From: Siderastrea siderea
Taxonomy: Eukaryota > Cnidaria > Anthozoa > Scleractinia > Rhizangiidae
NCBI GenBank assembly: GCA_964030785.1
Contig: OZ034971.1
Span: 42,734,804-42,798,803, forward strand
DNA length: 64,000 nt
Direction: 5' to 3'
Shown: one piece after another, positions 36,838 to 49,320 of the stretch
Position numbering within the stretch: position 1 is the first letter of the stretch
Layout: the number at the start of each line of letters is the position of its first letter
Notes under the pieces: generated by a model
Databases searched by the model: none
Told to the model about the DNA's origin: nothing
The model's input: only the letters and a program-made list of their open reading frames with translations
Translations under genes and position numbers: made by a program

Positions 36838-38021
36838 GGTGGCTCGCGGCTTTTTATTAGCGCGGAGGCTCTATTTTATAAATCGAATTTTCGGCTAGTA
36901 AGCGTTAATCGATTTCAGTGATGTTGGTATTCTAAACAAAGAATGTTCCAATTTAGCAAAACTTTTAGTATTAGGGTAAACAACTTTAACGATTAAGAGA
37001 TACAAGCGCTATTTGAAGACCAGCGTTTTCAGGGAAACGCAAATATTTCCATTAAACAACGATGGATTTTTCAAAAAGCTGAATATAAGTTCTAAGACTT
37101 CAAGGTTTACTGTGAGCAAGTTTCTACGAAATCGGCTGAGTAGAAAATTCTGGACAGTTGAATCTGAAGATATTCAAATTCATTAGACTTGTGAAAAAAC
37201 TACCGATTTGTTTCCGTTGCCACTTGGGAATTTCGGCTCATGGACAAGTGAAATTATGATGTGGTTGAATGTGTTTTTCGTGTACAATTTGTGTTGCGAT
37301 GATTTGTTACAGCAATGATGAATTGGAAAAACCCGTGATTCCCAAATGGCAAATAAATCCCGGAACGCGGTAAGGAAGACGTGAAGTAGCCAATTGCCGA
37401 AACAAATTCGTTGGTTTTCGTCGAGAGAATACACGCTGAAAAGTAGATGAGGTCGTTTGTATATCATACTTAGAAATAAGGGAAAACAAATCGGTAGTTT
37501 TTTCACAAGTCGAATAAACTTGAATATCTTCAGATTTACAAGTTACGCACTATAAACTTGCTGTTCTTCATTCGCTTGTAGATTTTACTTGGAGTTTCAG
37601 ATCTTTTCCGATTTTTTAGCAGAGTTTAGGTGGTATCAAGCTGTCAAAAAATATTTGCTATCCAAGCATTAAGTTAGTGTTCTTGCAACAGCTGAGGCCA
37701 TCACACAAACATTATATTTTGAAGCCAAAATTTAATAATCAACTGTGGAGACATTTTTATCCCAGCCGATTTCGTAGAAACTTGCTCAACGAACTTATTG
37801 ACCTTAATTACAAAAAAATAATATATCGTTTTTAAATGGAAATATTCGATGGAAATATTGGAAAATCGTTGAACTTGTTTGCCTTAAAACTAAAAGTTTT
37901 GTTTAATTCGAACGTTCCTTGTTTAGAATACCAAAAATCACTGAAATTGGTTAAGGCATTACTTGCCGAAATTCGACTTATGAAATGGAGCCTCCGCCGT
38001 AATAAATGGCTGAGAGCCACC
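36838..38021. mobile_element. Fold-back element at TTAA, copy B
   Basis: The ends are GGTGGCTCGCGGCTTTTTAT and its diverged inverse, with arms of several hundred bases (for example CTGAAAT.GG.TTAA.GC near both ends). TTAA precedes it (36834-36837); the right TTAA is mutated to TGAA here but intact in copy C. No transposase frame is present, so it is non-autonomous. Confidence 0.75.
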
Positions 38022-38620
38022 TGAAAATTGGGAAACTTGGTAACATTAATTTAGTTGGGTCAGGAGAATCTGTGATGGCAGTTGGAAACAAGCTCTACAC
38101 GTACGCATTTTTGGCCAGCTGACCTTTTTACCCATTCTTTTATCTCGTCTTCATATCCTTTGGCTTGGCCGGACAAAAGCGCCGACATAATCTTTGATTT
38201 CCATCGTATTTTTGTCAAGTGGTTGCCTAGTCGTCCAGTCAAGTCTATGAGAGCAACAAAGTTTCGTAATTTTCAGCCACTGTAGTATGTATGTCTTTCA
38301 TGTGTCTTGAGTGGTTCCATTGCAGTGAACAGTTTCTTTTTTTTTGTTTTTTTTTCTAGCACCGGTTCCCCCATTTCTCTCCAGTTTGATCTGTTGTGTT
38401 GCGCTGCACTTGAATCTCCCTTCTATAGTTTTTGTTAGATGCCTGCTGTATGTGATTGAAGGAACTCACCCGCTCTTTATCAGGTGTTATTTTTTTTATC
38501 ATGAAGGGGTGTAACAGTTACCCCTCTCTCTATCGGGGATTTAAAGTCGTTCTTGTCAAAATTATTGTAAAAATCGACAGATAGAACCTAGCTGAGTTCA
38601 AACTTATGGCCAAAGGGAAT

Positions 38621-38665
38621 AAAAAAATTTGGAACGCTTCACGAATTTGCGTGTCATCCTTGCGC
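38621..38665 (-). pseudogene. Truncated U6 snRNA gene, copy B
   Basis: Only the 3' part of U6 (minus strand, GCGCAAGGATGACACGCAAA onwards, plus the T-run) is present. Similarity to the intact U6 locus of copy C stops abruptly after GCGC, and a different sequence (GTAACTCCCGCGG) starts at 38666. Confidence 0.9.
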
Positions 38666-39512
38666 GTAACTCCCGCGGTTCGTCTCCAAAATTTGGAACA
38701 ATTGGAACATTTGGAACAACGAGCATGCGCTGTAGGGTACACGTTCCAAAATTTGGAACAACCAAGATGGCGGCTGTTTACATGTGAGACGCGAGGATTC
38801 TTAAAGGTGGCTTCATCGATTTATTCTTCTTGATTCGAGTCCATTAAAGAACAAAAATCATTTGTAATTGGTAGGTTGAACTTCATTTCATGAATACAGA
38901 AACTGTGAATTATTTAAATGCAAATTAGCGAGGTTTGTCCAGAGTCGCAGGTGCGGAGACAGCAATACAAAGAAGGAACTTCACACGTCGTCATGGTCGA
39001 TTAAAGCACTTACAGCTAAATGATTTCCCCATAAATGATACAAAAACTTTTAAACGAGACATCTTGTGTGAAGGCTCTGTTGCGTATTTTAGCGAACACT
39101 AGAGCAATTAAATTCGCAAATCTTTGTTTGTGTTCGACCGGAAGTATACTGAAGGTCAGATCAGCCGTTTAGTTCTAACTTGACGAATTAAAAAATTCTG
39201 GCTGCCTTTCACTTGATATGTATTTCGAAGGCAAAATATTCTTCGCATCAGGTCTCTACAATTTAAATAATATTTTAGAGGAGACTATACACTGACTATA
39301 TTTAACTTAACGCAATTGAATTCACATGATCTTTGTTTGTATCGACCGGAAATACTAAAGGTCAGATCAGGTTAATATTTTGATGTACAAAGGTAAAACT
39401 CTATGAATTCAGAAAAACTGACTGGTTTTCACTGCTGAAGGGTACCTCAAGGAAAATATGACAATAAAAGTTATAAACATTTTCTTGATGTGAATATGTT
39501 TCAGCAAACCAA
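38666..39512 (+). other. Putative 5' region of the T1 transposon
   Basis: This stretch lies between the U6 break and the first T1 exon (ATG 39514). It has inverted TTCCAAATTTTGGAAC-like motifs, a perfect YY1-type site CAAGATGGCGGC (about 38762-38773) and a 3' splice site (ATATGTTTCAG) just before the exon. It looks like promoter plus untranslated leader. Copy A has lost it. Confidence 0.45.
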
Positions 39513-39513
39513 A

Positions 39514-40754
39514 ATGCCTAAAACGGGCCCATCGCCGAAGATTTGGCTGAAGAGGCTCACAGAGTACGCGCAAGGGAGTTTTCAGTTTGAGCGTGGTCAG
39601 AGACCAGGAAAAAACTCCTACTGGGCGAAACGACTTCAGGCAATTGAGCGATGCCCCAAGCATAAAAATCCTGGGAACTAAGATGCCCTTGAACGTCCCA
39701 TTACTTGTACTTGTGGGTTTCATGGACCTCGAAGACCAGCTCAGCCGGTACAAACTTCAAGTTTTGGTTGAAAAAAAATAGCGTGCAGCACCAAAGTGAG
39801 TATGACCATTTCTCTTTCTTTTTTCAGGAATGTCCTGCTGGAAGAGGAACTCTTGCGACCACTACCGCTAGTTCGTCTAGGGTGACATCTCATGAGGTAG
39901 AGAAATCATAGCGCCATGTATAGAGTGCATTCAGAACTAAGAGGGATTCCACAAGCATTAAAGTATATTAAGTATTTATTGGACTCATACCGGTTATCCT
40001 TCGACCTTTCAGGTTCCTTCATCTGTCGCGCAACCGGTTCCCACAGAACAAGTGCCTTCACCTGTATCCACTTCAGTCGCAGGCGTAAGTAGCGGAGTTA
40101 TAATTTCTGGAACCCGTTATGAGCCTGTATGAGCCTGTGCTAAAGTGTTATTTACCTTATTTTGTCGTTTAGGTTGCTACATCGTCACAACCAAATAAAA
40201 GGCCCCACGCCCAAGACCGTGGACAAGCTGCTATGGCGACAAGCGTGAGTGTTAAGTTCTTTATTTTCATTCCCTCCGCACTTTTTATAAATAAGTTAGG
40301 CAAGCCAACACTGAATTTTTCCTTTTTGTTACAGAAAACGAGTTCAACTGCTGCCCGGCCTTCCCCGACAAATTCAGCTACTCTTGAACCTGGGAAAACT
40401 GAAGAAGTGAGTATTAATGAGGGTAACAAAGTCGACACGTTAGATTAAAAGAAACACCTCTGTGTGTGACAGCTGGTCAAGCTTTTTATTTACGTTGGAA
40501 AGCAGGCAAAGTCGTGTCAACGTGCTGTTAAGTGCCTGGTTGCACGCTATAAGATTGTTCTCTCAGTTTGGAGCTATAACAATTTTCCTTGTCTCTTTGC
40601 CACAGGAAATTCCCACGGCATCTCAATCTAGCCAGGAAAAAGAAACAGCGATTCTCAGGCCGGCTGTCCCCCAGTCAGTGCCCTCAACCTCTACTACTAT
40701 TTACCCGAGCCGCTAGAAAACATGCAAAAAGTTGGCAAGGGAAAAAATACTGAT
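39514..40754 (+). pseudogene. T1 transposase gene, 5' exons, copy B
   Basis: Counterpart of 5567-6793. The first exon carries a TAA at about 39679-39681 where copy A reads Arg, so the copy is inactivated independently. Other small exons are nearly the same as in copy A. Confidence 0.5.
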
Positions 40755-40794
40755 GTGAGTAGACATATCTCGTCATACTTAAACCCGCGAGTGA

Positions 40795-41105
40795 ACTATT
40801 TTCCGCCTTATACCTTGGGCAGAGGGTCTTTTCTGTAAGTGCCCCTAAACTTTGGAACGTTTTACCTGATGCCATCAGACTATACACAGCCATTAGCACG
40901 TTTTAAGAAGCAGCTGAAGGCTTATCTTTTTATGGCTACTTTTACATAAGTTCTAAGTCTTTAGTACTTTTATATAGTAGTAGAACCCCCTTTTAGACTC
41001 AGTTTATTATGTAATTTTTATGGCCTTTGTACTTTTAGGACTGTATTTTAAGGTAACTTTATTGTAAGGCGCTAATTATTATTATTATTATTATTATTTA
41101 TTGTT

Positions 41106-41145
<40 letters not shown>
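40795..41145 (+). mobile_element. LINE 3'-end fragment, copy B
   Basis: Same fragment as 6830-7195, with a different length of the final ATT/GTT microsatellite. Confidence 0.55.
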
Positions 41146-41198
41146 CTCCTGCGTTCCTCTCTTTTGTTTTATTAAATTTAATGATAATTTACTTTTAG

Positions 41199-42449
41199 GT
41201 GGACGAAACTGATGAGCCCCCGGTCAAAAGGCAGGCATTGTCTCTTTCCCAGACAGCCCACAGACTACTCCAATAGACTACCGAAAGGATGGAAAGACAA
41301 TATGCTCTCTGCTGATCAGAGATGGATTGGCAAAGCTCTTTTTGCCTCACAAAAAGGTACACTGACGACTCAGTTGACCAACTGGTGGTACCCGCCAGCC
41401 CCACAGACCGATGTTGGTAAACAGCCGAAAGTGGATCTGTATTTCAGGAGGCGTTTATTTCTCTGGATGCCCCGACTGGTGTGGGCAATAGATTTCCGCT
41501 GCCCTCGCTGCAACAAATCTTTGCGCTCGAAGGGTATCTATAACAGAGTTCGTCTGGTACTCGACGTCGAAGATTACTATTATTTAGCCTTTGAATATAT
41601 GGATTGCGGGTCCTGCAACGGAACGTTCCTAGCATGGGATGAACGGATGCTCAATTAGTTGACTGATGGCCATCGGGCACGGTTTCCTGTAGTCTTAACG
41701 CGCAAGTATGCCTGTGATCAATCTGTCATCTCACTTATGCGATCCAGGACCATTGGCAACAGCTCCTCAGCCTTGAAGAACAATATTGTAGAGCTTCATA
41801 GCCAGGCATGGTTGCCGAAAGTGCTCATTTACACGAGTGATTGTGAACGTCATCGTAAAGGTGTACTTGCGCTGATGCAGCGATTGCCTGTTTACGAGAG
41901 GCCACCTGCATTCAAGCGGTTGCCGACTGCTGCATGGTTCCTGGCAGCCTACGTGCGAGATGTCTACGCAAGAATAAACGAGTTGAAGGCAGCTGCAACC
42001 TCTATCTACGGAACGATTTTGAAAATCGATTCCACTAAGAAAGTGACCAAAAAGCTTCAGGGTCTAGCGGCGAGCACGGCATCATGGGCCACGAACATTG
42101 GAAACGAGAGAGGAGAAATTGTGCTTTCCATATTGACGTCATCTGAAGCAGCCGTCTCCTTCAACAAAATGGCCGACGGGCTGATGTTGAGGTTCGAAAA
42201 GGCTGGGCAGCCTCCACCCGCAGTTCTTTATACTAATCGGGACTGCTGTTCTGCAGACGGATGCTCCAAGTACAAGGATTTGTTTGCAAAATGGCCTAAC
42301 CTGGAGGTGCACCTAGATATTTGGCATTTTATGCGAAGATTAGCGGTGGCAGTCACCTCTGAATCCCATCCTTTGCATGGAGTGTTTATGGCAAGGCTGT
42401 CAGCTGCCATATTTGAGTGGGACGAGAGCGACTATTCTCTTTTATGCAG
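41199..42449 (+). pseudogene. T1 transposase, catalytic exon, copy B
   Basis: It shares the early TAG with copy A (41274-41276) and adds its own damage: one extra base near 41285 and a TAG at 41656-41658 where copy A has CAG. The remaining frame from 41659 to 42449 is open and keeps the KIDSTKK and FEW blocks, but YTDRDCC reads YTNRDCC, losing an acidic residue. Confidence 0.6.
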
Positions 42450-42715
42450 GTGCGTTTAGCTGGGATATCTTAAAAGTTTGATTTGGGCTGGGTCGAATGA
42501 AAATGTTTTGCATGAATTTTCAGCTTTTCTTACAACACTCATTACACTCTTATTTACACATATCAAGCTAATTTGAATTTTTTAACGGCAGTTTTTAGAC
42601 TGTAATCTACATTTATATAATAACAATTTAAATTCTATATCTATGTGAACAAGCTAGCATAGGAGGGGAAATTGAAGGTAAACATTACCCGCTTTCTGTC
42701 GTTATTTCTTAACAG

Positions 42716-43472
42716 GGATGCAATTACAAAGGACGAGCCTGCCAAGCACTGCCGGCGGAGAACAAGGGGTGTGGCCAGAACAAAGGGAAACATCGAGGCT
42801 TTGCTCCTGGCATTTTCTTCAGCCAGTGACACATTAGGTGTGCCTCTTTTTAAGAGCGAGATTAAAGAAGTGTGGATGGAGCAGCAGAAGCATTTACTCT
42901 GCATTCAAGACCCTGAGGGCATTCAATTGTATACCCTTACAGGGCATATCACCAAAGGGGGTGTTCGTTTACCCGTTTACCGCTGTGCCAGGGGTTCCAC
43001 CTCTCTGGAGAGTTTCCATCTTCATTTCGTGCGTATGATACCTGGTACATCGGGGAATGCGGTAAACTTCCAAGCTTACTTGCTGGATGGGATTACCCGT
43101 TGGAATGCGTCTAGATCAGCTGAGGGTCTTTCCAGTTCCAGTTCCGAGTTGCGCACGTTTGATACGAGGCTTCAACAAAAGGTGAACAAACTCCACCACT
43201 CTCTTTTCGGCGAACAAGTCCTTCCTAACTATCAACCACCTGCAAAGTACACTGGTGAGCTGATTAGAGTCGAATATTTGTTTCACGAGACGGGAGTGAA
43301 GTTCGAATGGGGAGAGGATCTGGACCAGCAGATAGACGAGGGCTTCGTCGACCACCAGGATGAGGATAGTGATGTGTTGGACGAGTCCATTAATTCGCCA
43401 GCAGTAGCAAGATACGAACTTCCAGTCGCAGAACCAGTTGATGAAAGCGGAGATGATGATGACGAGGATGAG
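42716..43472 (+). pseudogene. T1 transposase, last large exon, copy B
   Basis: Counterpart of 8772-9528 with scattered substitutions and intact splice sites. Open throughout, but upstream exons are broken. Confidence 0.55.
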
Positions 43473-43829
43473 GTAAAAAGTAACTTGGAGATTACCATTC
43501 GTTAATAGAAGGCCAAAATCTTTACGTATTCAGCAAAGGCTAATAAGATTTAACAGTCGACCTTCCCTGCCTTAGCGTGCACTCTTTACTGCATAGAACG
43601 GCGTAGAAGAGCCCTTAAATTTTGTTAGCTCAATTTTGTTAGAACAACATGGCAACAATTTTAGGAGTTTTTATCTAATTTTCGTCATTTTTTAAAGCCC
43701 TAAATTTCGGCTTTAGTTTTGTTAGTTTGATAAACTGGGACAGCCATTATAAATGCACAGCAGATCATACAAACAAACGACGGTAAGCCTGTGTTATAAC
43801 CGTTAGGTCTACAAGGGTCTACAGACATT

Positions 43830-44300
43830 GGGTCAGTCTCCGCTAATTTATCTGGAGTCTCCTCGATTTCTGCGCTTGCAGCACATGTTAGAGACGTATG
43901 GAGCAGACTTGGTTACCTGAAGGTCTCTGTAACCTCAGTTTATGGCATTCCTTTGGAGACTGATTTTACAAAGAAAATCTGTTACAAGCTTTTAAGGTTC
44001 TCAGTCTGCCAACCTGGCAACCTGGGCCACCAACGCTGGCAATAAAAGAGGATAAGTGCTGCAGTCAGTACTAACATCTTCGGAGGGGTCCAGCTCTCTT
44101 CAAACACTAGCTGATGGACTAGCTAAGTGCTACAATGATGCCGAGAAGACAACAGGTGAAGTCATTTACACGGACAGAATTGCTTTTCAGAACATGGGAT
44201 GTGGAAAATGAATGTCTTGCTTGCGGACTGGAACTCACTGAACGTTCACCAAGACATTTGGCACTTTATGAGGAGTTTTTGTCACTTATAGTAACGACTT
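43830..44300 (+). pseudogene. T3 transposase-like remnant, copy B
   Basis: Counterpart of 9880-10345, equally frameshifted. Confidence 0.55.
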
Positions 44301-44449
44301 AGTCGCATACTGTGTGTCATACTATGTATGGTACCTTGATGGCTCCAGCTAGCGATGGATGTATATTTTTACAAGAGGTGTTCTCTTTGAAAACACCAAA
44401 AAGGGTTTGGAGAGCTCCAACACTGATCGGTAATCGGTTGGGAGAAAGC

Positions 44450-44455
44450 ATTGAG
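44450..44455. other. Paralogous empty site of the Polinton
   Basis: GAAAGC-ATTGAG-TTCCCGTCA appears here once and uninterrupted. In copy A the same left flank ends with ATTGAG at 10503 and the same right flank starts with ATTGAG at 32416. Confidence 0.95.
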
Positions 44456-44509
44456 TTCCCGTCAGGGGTTTGTAAACGTTCAAGAGAACTCAGCAAAGTA
44501 ATATATTAA

Positions 44510-44910
44510 GACGGATTCCGCTCAACGTTCGAGCAATAAGTGCAAAAAATATTTACCAAAAAACTGCTCATAGCACGGTAACATTTTAAATGCTATTTGA
44601 AACATCTCACTCTAGTTCACTTGCCCAAGTGACCCCGCGATAAAATTCTCAAGCATTCTCAAGAAAATTAATTTCAAATCTCGTAAAAGTATGCTAAAAA
44701 CGGGCGCCATTTTGTTTTGAACTGACATGAAGCGTCTTTTTAATTGAAATATGGATAACTTCAAATCCAATTTTCTCTCGCGGGGTCAGCTTGGGAGCAA
44801 AAGTAACGACAAGTTCTTCTTATCTGTTCTCAAAATGTGACAGTGCTGCAAGTATTTTTTTGGTAACTTAATTTTTGCACTTACTGCTCGAACGTTGAGC
44901 GGAAATCGTC
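44510..44910. mobile_element. 401-bp MITE with TTAA target, copy B
   Basis: Inverted ends are GACGGATTCCGCTCAACGTT and complement, flanked by TTAA on both sides (44506-44509 and 44911-44914). Copy A has a single TTAA at the same place (about 32472-32476), so this inserted after the A/B duplication. TTAA targets fit piggyBac-type transposases. A diverged relative lies at 61417-61796. Confidence 0.9.
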
Positions 44911-47905
44911 TTAAACAACTCGGGCTTCGAGTTTTATCAGGGTATTCAAACACCGAGAAACAGGCGAGAAAGAAAAGATGATGCGTTTATTGTTTGGGGA
45001 TTTATTGTATCAGGGTATTCAAACACCGAGAAACAGGCGAGAAAGAAAAGATGGTGCATTTATTGTTTGGGGATTTATTGTATCAGGGTATTCAAACACC
45101 GAGAAACAGGCGAGAAAGAAAAGATGGTGCATTTATTGTTTCGGGATTTATTGTATGAGGGTATTCAAACACCGAGAAACAGGCGAGAAAGAAAAGATGG
45201 TGCATTTATTGTTTCGCGTTGTTTGGATACCTTGATGAAACACAAAGCCCAAGTTGTTCATATGACTCCTCAGTCGAGCAGAATAAACAATAGATAAACA
45301 ACACTTTACAAGCAAAGTTTGTTTGTTTTTCGAACAAGAGCATGTGATTTGCACGTAGTTGCTTGTTCACAATGCCGAAAAAAATCGCCACGTCTCTTCG
45401 TAAACCATTTATGGCAATGCCAATATTTGCATTGGCGTCCTTTTCAGTCGTGCGACAGAACGACCTTCGGAATCATCCTGTTTCGGCTGCTTAATAGTGG
45501 TAGAGACAAAACGTCCTTACTGGCACTGTGCAGGGCTAAAAGTACACACCAGGAAGGTCAGTCAAGAAGTGGCAAGTGAAGGGAGTAATAAAATTTGCTG
45601 TTAGCAAGCCGGGAAACGCACGAATTCTAAGATTACCTTTACTGAGTGCGAAGTCTTGAAGAACAGTTGGAGCAACGAACAAATATGGATGAGAATGTCA
45701 AACTGCCCGGACCGTGTATCTCCCGGCAAGTCTCGGGTACAAGGGGGTAAAAATTGTCTAGTGTCCAGTTTAGCAACGTTCAAGAATTGTAAATGTGAAC
45801 TGTAACTGAACCTTTGTAAGAGCAGTAGATACAACTGACTAACAACTATTTACGAATTTCATGCAAGTTATGAAATGTGCATAGTTAAGTGGTATATATC
45901 ACTCTCACTGGAGAGTGGTATACCGTTTTTCACTGGGTATCCCAGATCTGCAAATAACTGTCGGTAAAATCGGCCCATGTCCGATGAAATCTTAACTTTG
46001 GTCGGACATTGTGTTCGGATAAATTTTTTTACCAAATAATAAGTAAATAATGATAAGGAATAATTATTTCAAAAAGACTTCCACTTAAAATAATAATTAA
46101 AAAAAACGTCCGACCACAGTTCTGTTTTGTCCGACCAAAATGGAGACTTGGTCGGGCATATGTCCTGGTATCCAAACGCATGCACGTGATGTCGTATACA
46201 TAACGCTGCTGATATTTAAGCGTTAACCTTGTACTTTAGCGGATCCGGAGCAAAAGAGTGTCTAGACATGTTGAAATAACCTGCAAAATCACTGTCTGCG
46301 TTGATTACTACACCTAAACTTAAAGAGTATCCTACGCACAAACTAGGGGTGTCATTCACGGAAATGGTATTGTAAAATTATTGAACTCATCCCGGGATGG
46401 TCCGAGAAACTCGGATTTGTTACGATCAGGACCAACCCATACTAAGGTATTTTGCGCAGTCAAAGACTCTGCTGGAAAAACAGATCTTACCAAGGACTAT
46501 TGAAATCCAAAAAGAAAATTGAGGGTAATCGGGCATTTTCCAGAGATAAGTTGGCTTAAATTTGGAAAGAAAATGCCAAACGTTGAGCGAGGACTTTATT
46601 TTTTTTATTCACATCTTATTTTTATTTCCTGTATGGTTGCCTTGTCGTCCAGTCAAGTCTATGACGGTTCCCTAGTTTCCTAAGTTTGAACCATTGTAGT
46701 ATGTATGTCCTTCATATGTTTTTTGTAGATCCAGTGGTGAACGGTTTCATTTTTTATCAGAAAAAAGGAGGCAAACTCAGCGATCACAGTAGTATCTGGA
46801 AGATACAGACAGTTTACCAGATGACCAGTTGTTGTCCGCGGTTGCTGAACTGGAAAGCACCTCGACTGGAAGCCAATCTAGACACTGAACGTCAAGGTTA
46901 TATTTTACTTTCTTTGGTGTTACCTGACATCTTGAACCTTCTTAGGCTCTATTATTTTATAACTGACTATATATTTCTATTCACTTTACGTTACGTCACT
47001 TCACTTCACTTTACTTCGCTTCACTTCGCTTTACTTTACTTATTTATTTAGTGCTGATATATTTGTAGCATACAAATATAACCGTCGTCTTAGCAACTGA
47101 GAATTTCTTGTTGTCTAGCTACAAAATTGGTACGTGCACAGGCAGCCTGTTCGCGATGGCTATTTTAAATGACATTTTGAGGCTTTTTTCAATCGGAGGT
47201 AGCTTCCACTGAAGACGAATTAAAGATGGTTCGTTGGGCGGGTCACCAGCCTTTAATTCTTCTTTAGTGGAAGCTACCTCCGATTGAAAAAAGCCTCAAA
47301 ATGCCACTTACACTAGCCAGGACGAACATGGGAACGTTGAGCTGAAGTAGGCAGGCTTTATTATAAGATATATTGATTCTTTTATCACCGGTTAGTCCGT
47401 TTTAAATCTCTGCAAACCTTAGGTTTAACGGCTCATATTAGCAGCGACGCTATCAATCGATTGCGTAAGAGAAGTCAGAGAACGGTGCAAGATTGACCGG
47501 AAATTAATTAAACAGGACACAATAAGTAAGTAAACAAGATTTATTTCGTGCTATTAGATATATAGAAATAAATATATTTCCACCCTTTTCTATTTTTAAA
47601 TGAACTCCACATACAACGCGTCTTTGCTGCCAATGGTACGTGCAAAAGCGACAGCTTAAAAAAATCCACCCTTTATTTACAATATTTATTGATTTATTTA
47701 CGCATTTATTCACTGAGATCTTATTCACAGATTGTCTTCTACATTAAGAATTGAAGCAAAGCCTGTCCAGAGCTTGACTTGGATACCTAACACTCCTTGG
47801 TAACTGAATATTTGGAGTGCTCAAAGTGCAAAGGGAGAGTCGTCAGCTGAAGTCAGGGCATTCTCAATTAGCTGGACGTGGGGCACAAGAGGCAATTTTC
47901 CGTTA

Positions 47906-48421
47906 TTGTCACATGTGATTATGCTTGTTTGTGACACGAGGGTGGTCAGCTTGCTGAGGCAGAACAGCTTTGGAAACAGCTCATTTCAGTTACGGGAAAA
48001 AAAACTGACTGGGCAACATCACGAGGTTTGGCTCCAGCGTACTGCACACTATCTGACAGACTGTCAAACGATTGTGGAGGCTGGCAAAGACAACTGGCGC
48101 TTCCCCAAAAGTGTGGTGATCCCCTACCCCTCCCTTCCGTTCCCAAAGCAGTATACTGCAGGGATGTTTTGGCGAGGCTTGAGGAAGTTAAGGCGTCGAT
48201 TACATTTACATTTGGCAGAGTTCTCAAGACTGACTCCACAAAGAAGGTATATTATTGTAATATTGATATTTTGAAATGTACATTTACCATTCCCATTCCC
48301 AACCCACCGTCTCCCTTGTTATAATGATGATGGTGATGATGATGATGATATGATGATGATATGATGATGATATGATGATGATATGATGATGATGATGATA
48401 TGATGATGATATGATGATGAT

Positions 48422-48452
<31 letters not shown>

Positions 48453-48485
48453 TCATCGTCATCATCATCATCATCATTATCATCA

Positions 48486-48557
<72 letters not shown>

Positions 48558-49320
48558 GTGCAGGGCACTAAAAAAGCTTGCTGGTGCTGCTGCTGGAACT
48601 GCTGCTTGGGCCATCAATGTGGGCAAAAAATTTGGACAAGTCCTCATCAGTCTCTTAACAGCAAGTGAGGGAAGTGGGCTGCGCTCACTGGCATCTGGGA
48701 TCAGCCGTCGCTATGAGCTGGCTAAGGTTCCACCACCAGTGCTGCTGTACATTGATCGTGACTGCTGTGGTGAGAGAAAGGTCAACTCTCTTCTCAGCTT
48801 GGGAACAGCTTGTTATCCACTTTAATGCGTGGAACTTTATGCATCGTTTTGCAGCAGGCTGCACCACAGCTTCACATCCATTGTATGGGACATTCATGGT
48901 ATGGCTGTCCCATTGCATATTTGAGTGGAGTAGTGAGGATTTGAACTTACTGAAGAGAGCCAAGGCTGGTGAGCTTGCCAAATCCAATGTCCCAACTCTT
49001 CTGACGAGGATATTGTCAAGCGGTTAACAAAGAAGGAACTGTCAACCTATGTCCGTTGAAAGACGTGTGGTGTTCAAGTGACCACCATGTTGATTGCAAA
49101 TCTCCTTGAGGCATTCCCTGGGCCACAGGGAACTGACACCTTAGGTGTGACACTGCTGGATACCGCCCGCGTGTTGTCCCCATGGGAGTCACAACGGAGA
49201 CACATCCCATGTCTCCATGCCCCAGATGCTGTACAACTGTACACTAAAATCGGGACACTTGTCAAGGGTGGGGTAGTTCTTGTTCTGTCTGTTTTCCAAA
49301 GAAGAGCTCATAGAGGTTGA
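47906..49320 (+). pseudogene. T2 transposase-like gene, fullest copy (C)
   Basis: Exon 1 (to about 48247, ..LKTDSTKKV) is followed by an intron made largely of GAT/ATG and ATT microsatellites, then exon 2 from 48564 (RALKKLAGAAAGTAAWAINVG..YIDRDCC, then FEW), which is frameshifted near 48780, and a final segment 49136-49320 (TLGVTLLDTARV..GTLVKGG). Each block has a T1 counterpart in the same order, so this is a relative of T1, now dead. Confidence 0.6.

Larger units (their letters stand above)
33472..45839. repeat. Host tandem-repeat unit, copy B
   Basis: The full unit is 12,368 bp without the Polinton. It keeps a roughly 3.5-kb segment (35955-39512) lost from copy A, holds the Polinton empty site at 44450-44455, and shares the T1/T3 transposase region with copy A. 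Its left third is nearly the same as copy C. Confidence 0.9.

Noticed and set aside
48300..48560. His-rich or Asn-rich peptides
   Set aside because: They are translations of GAT and ATT microsatellites inside an intron.
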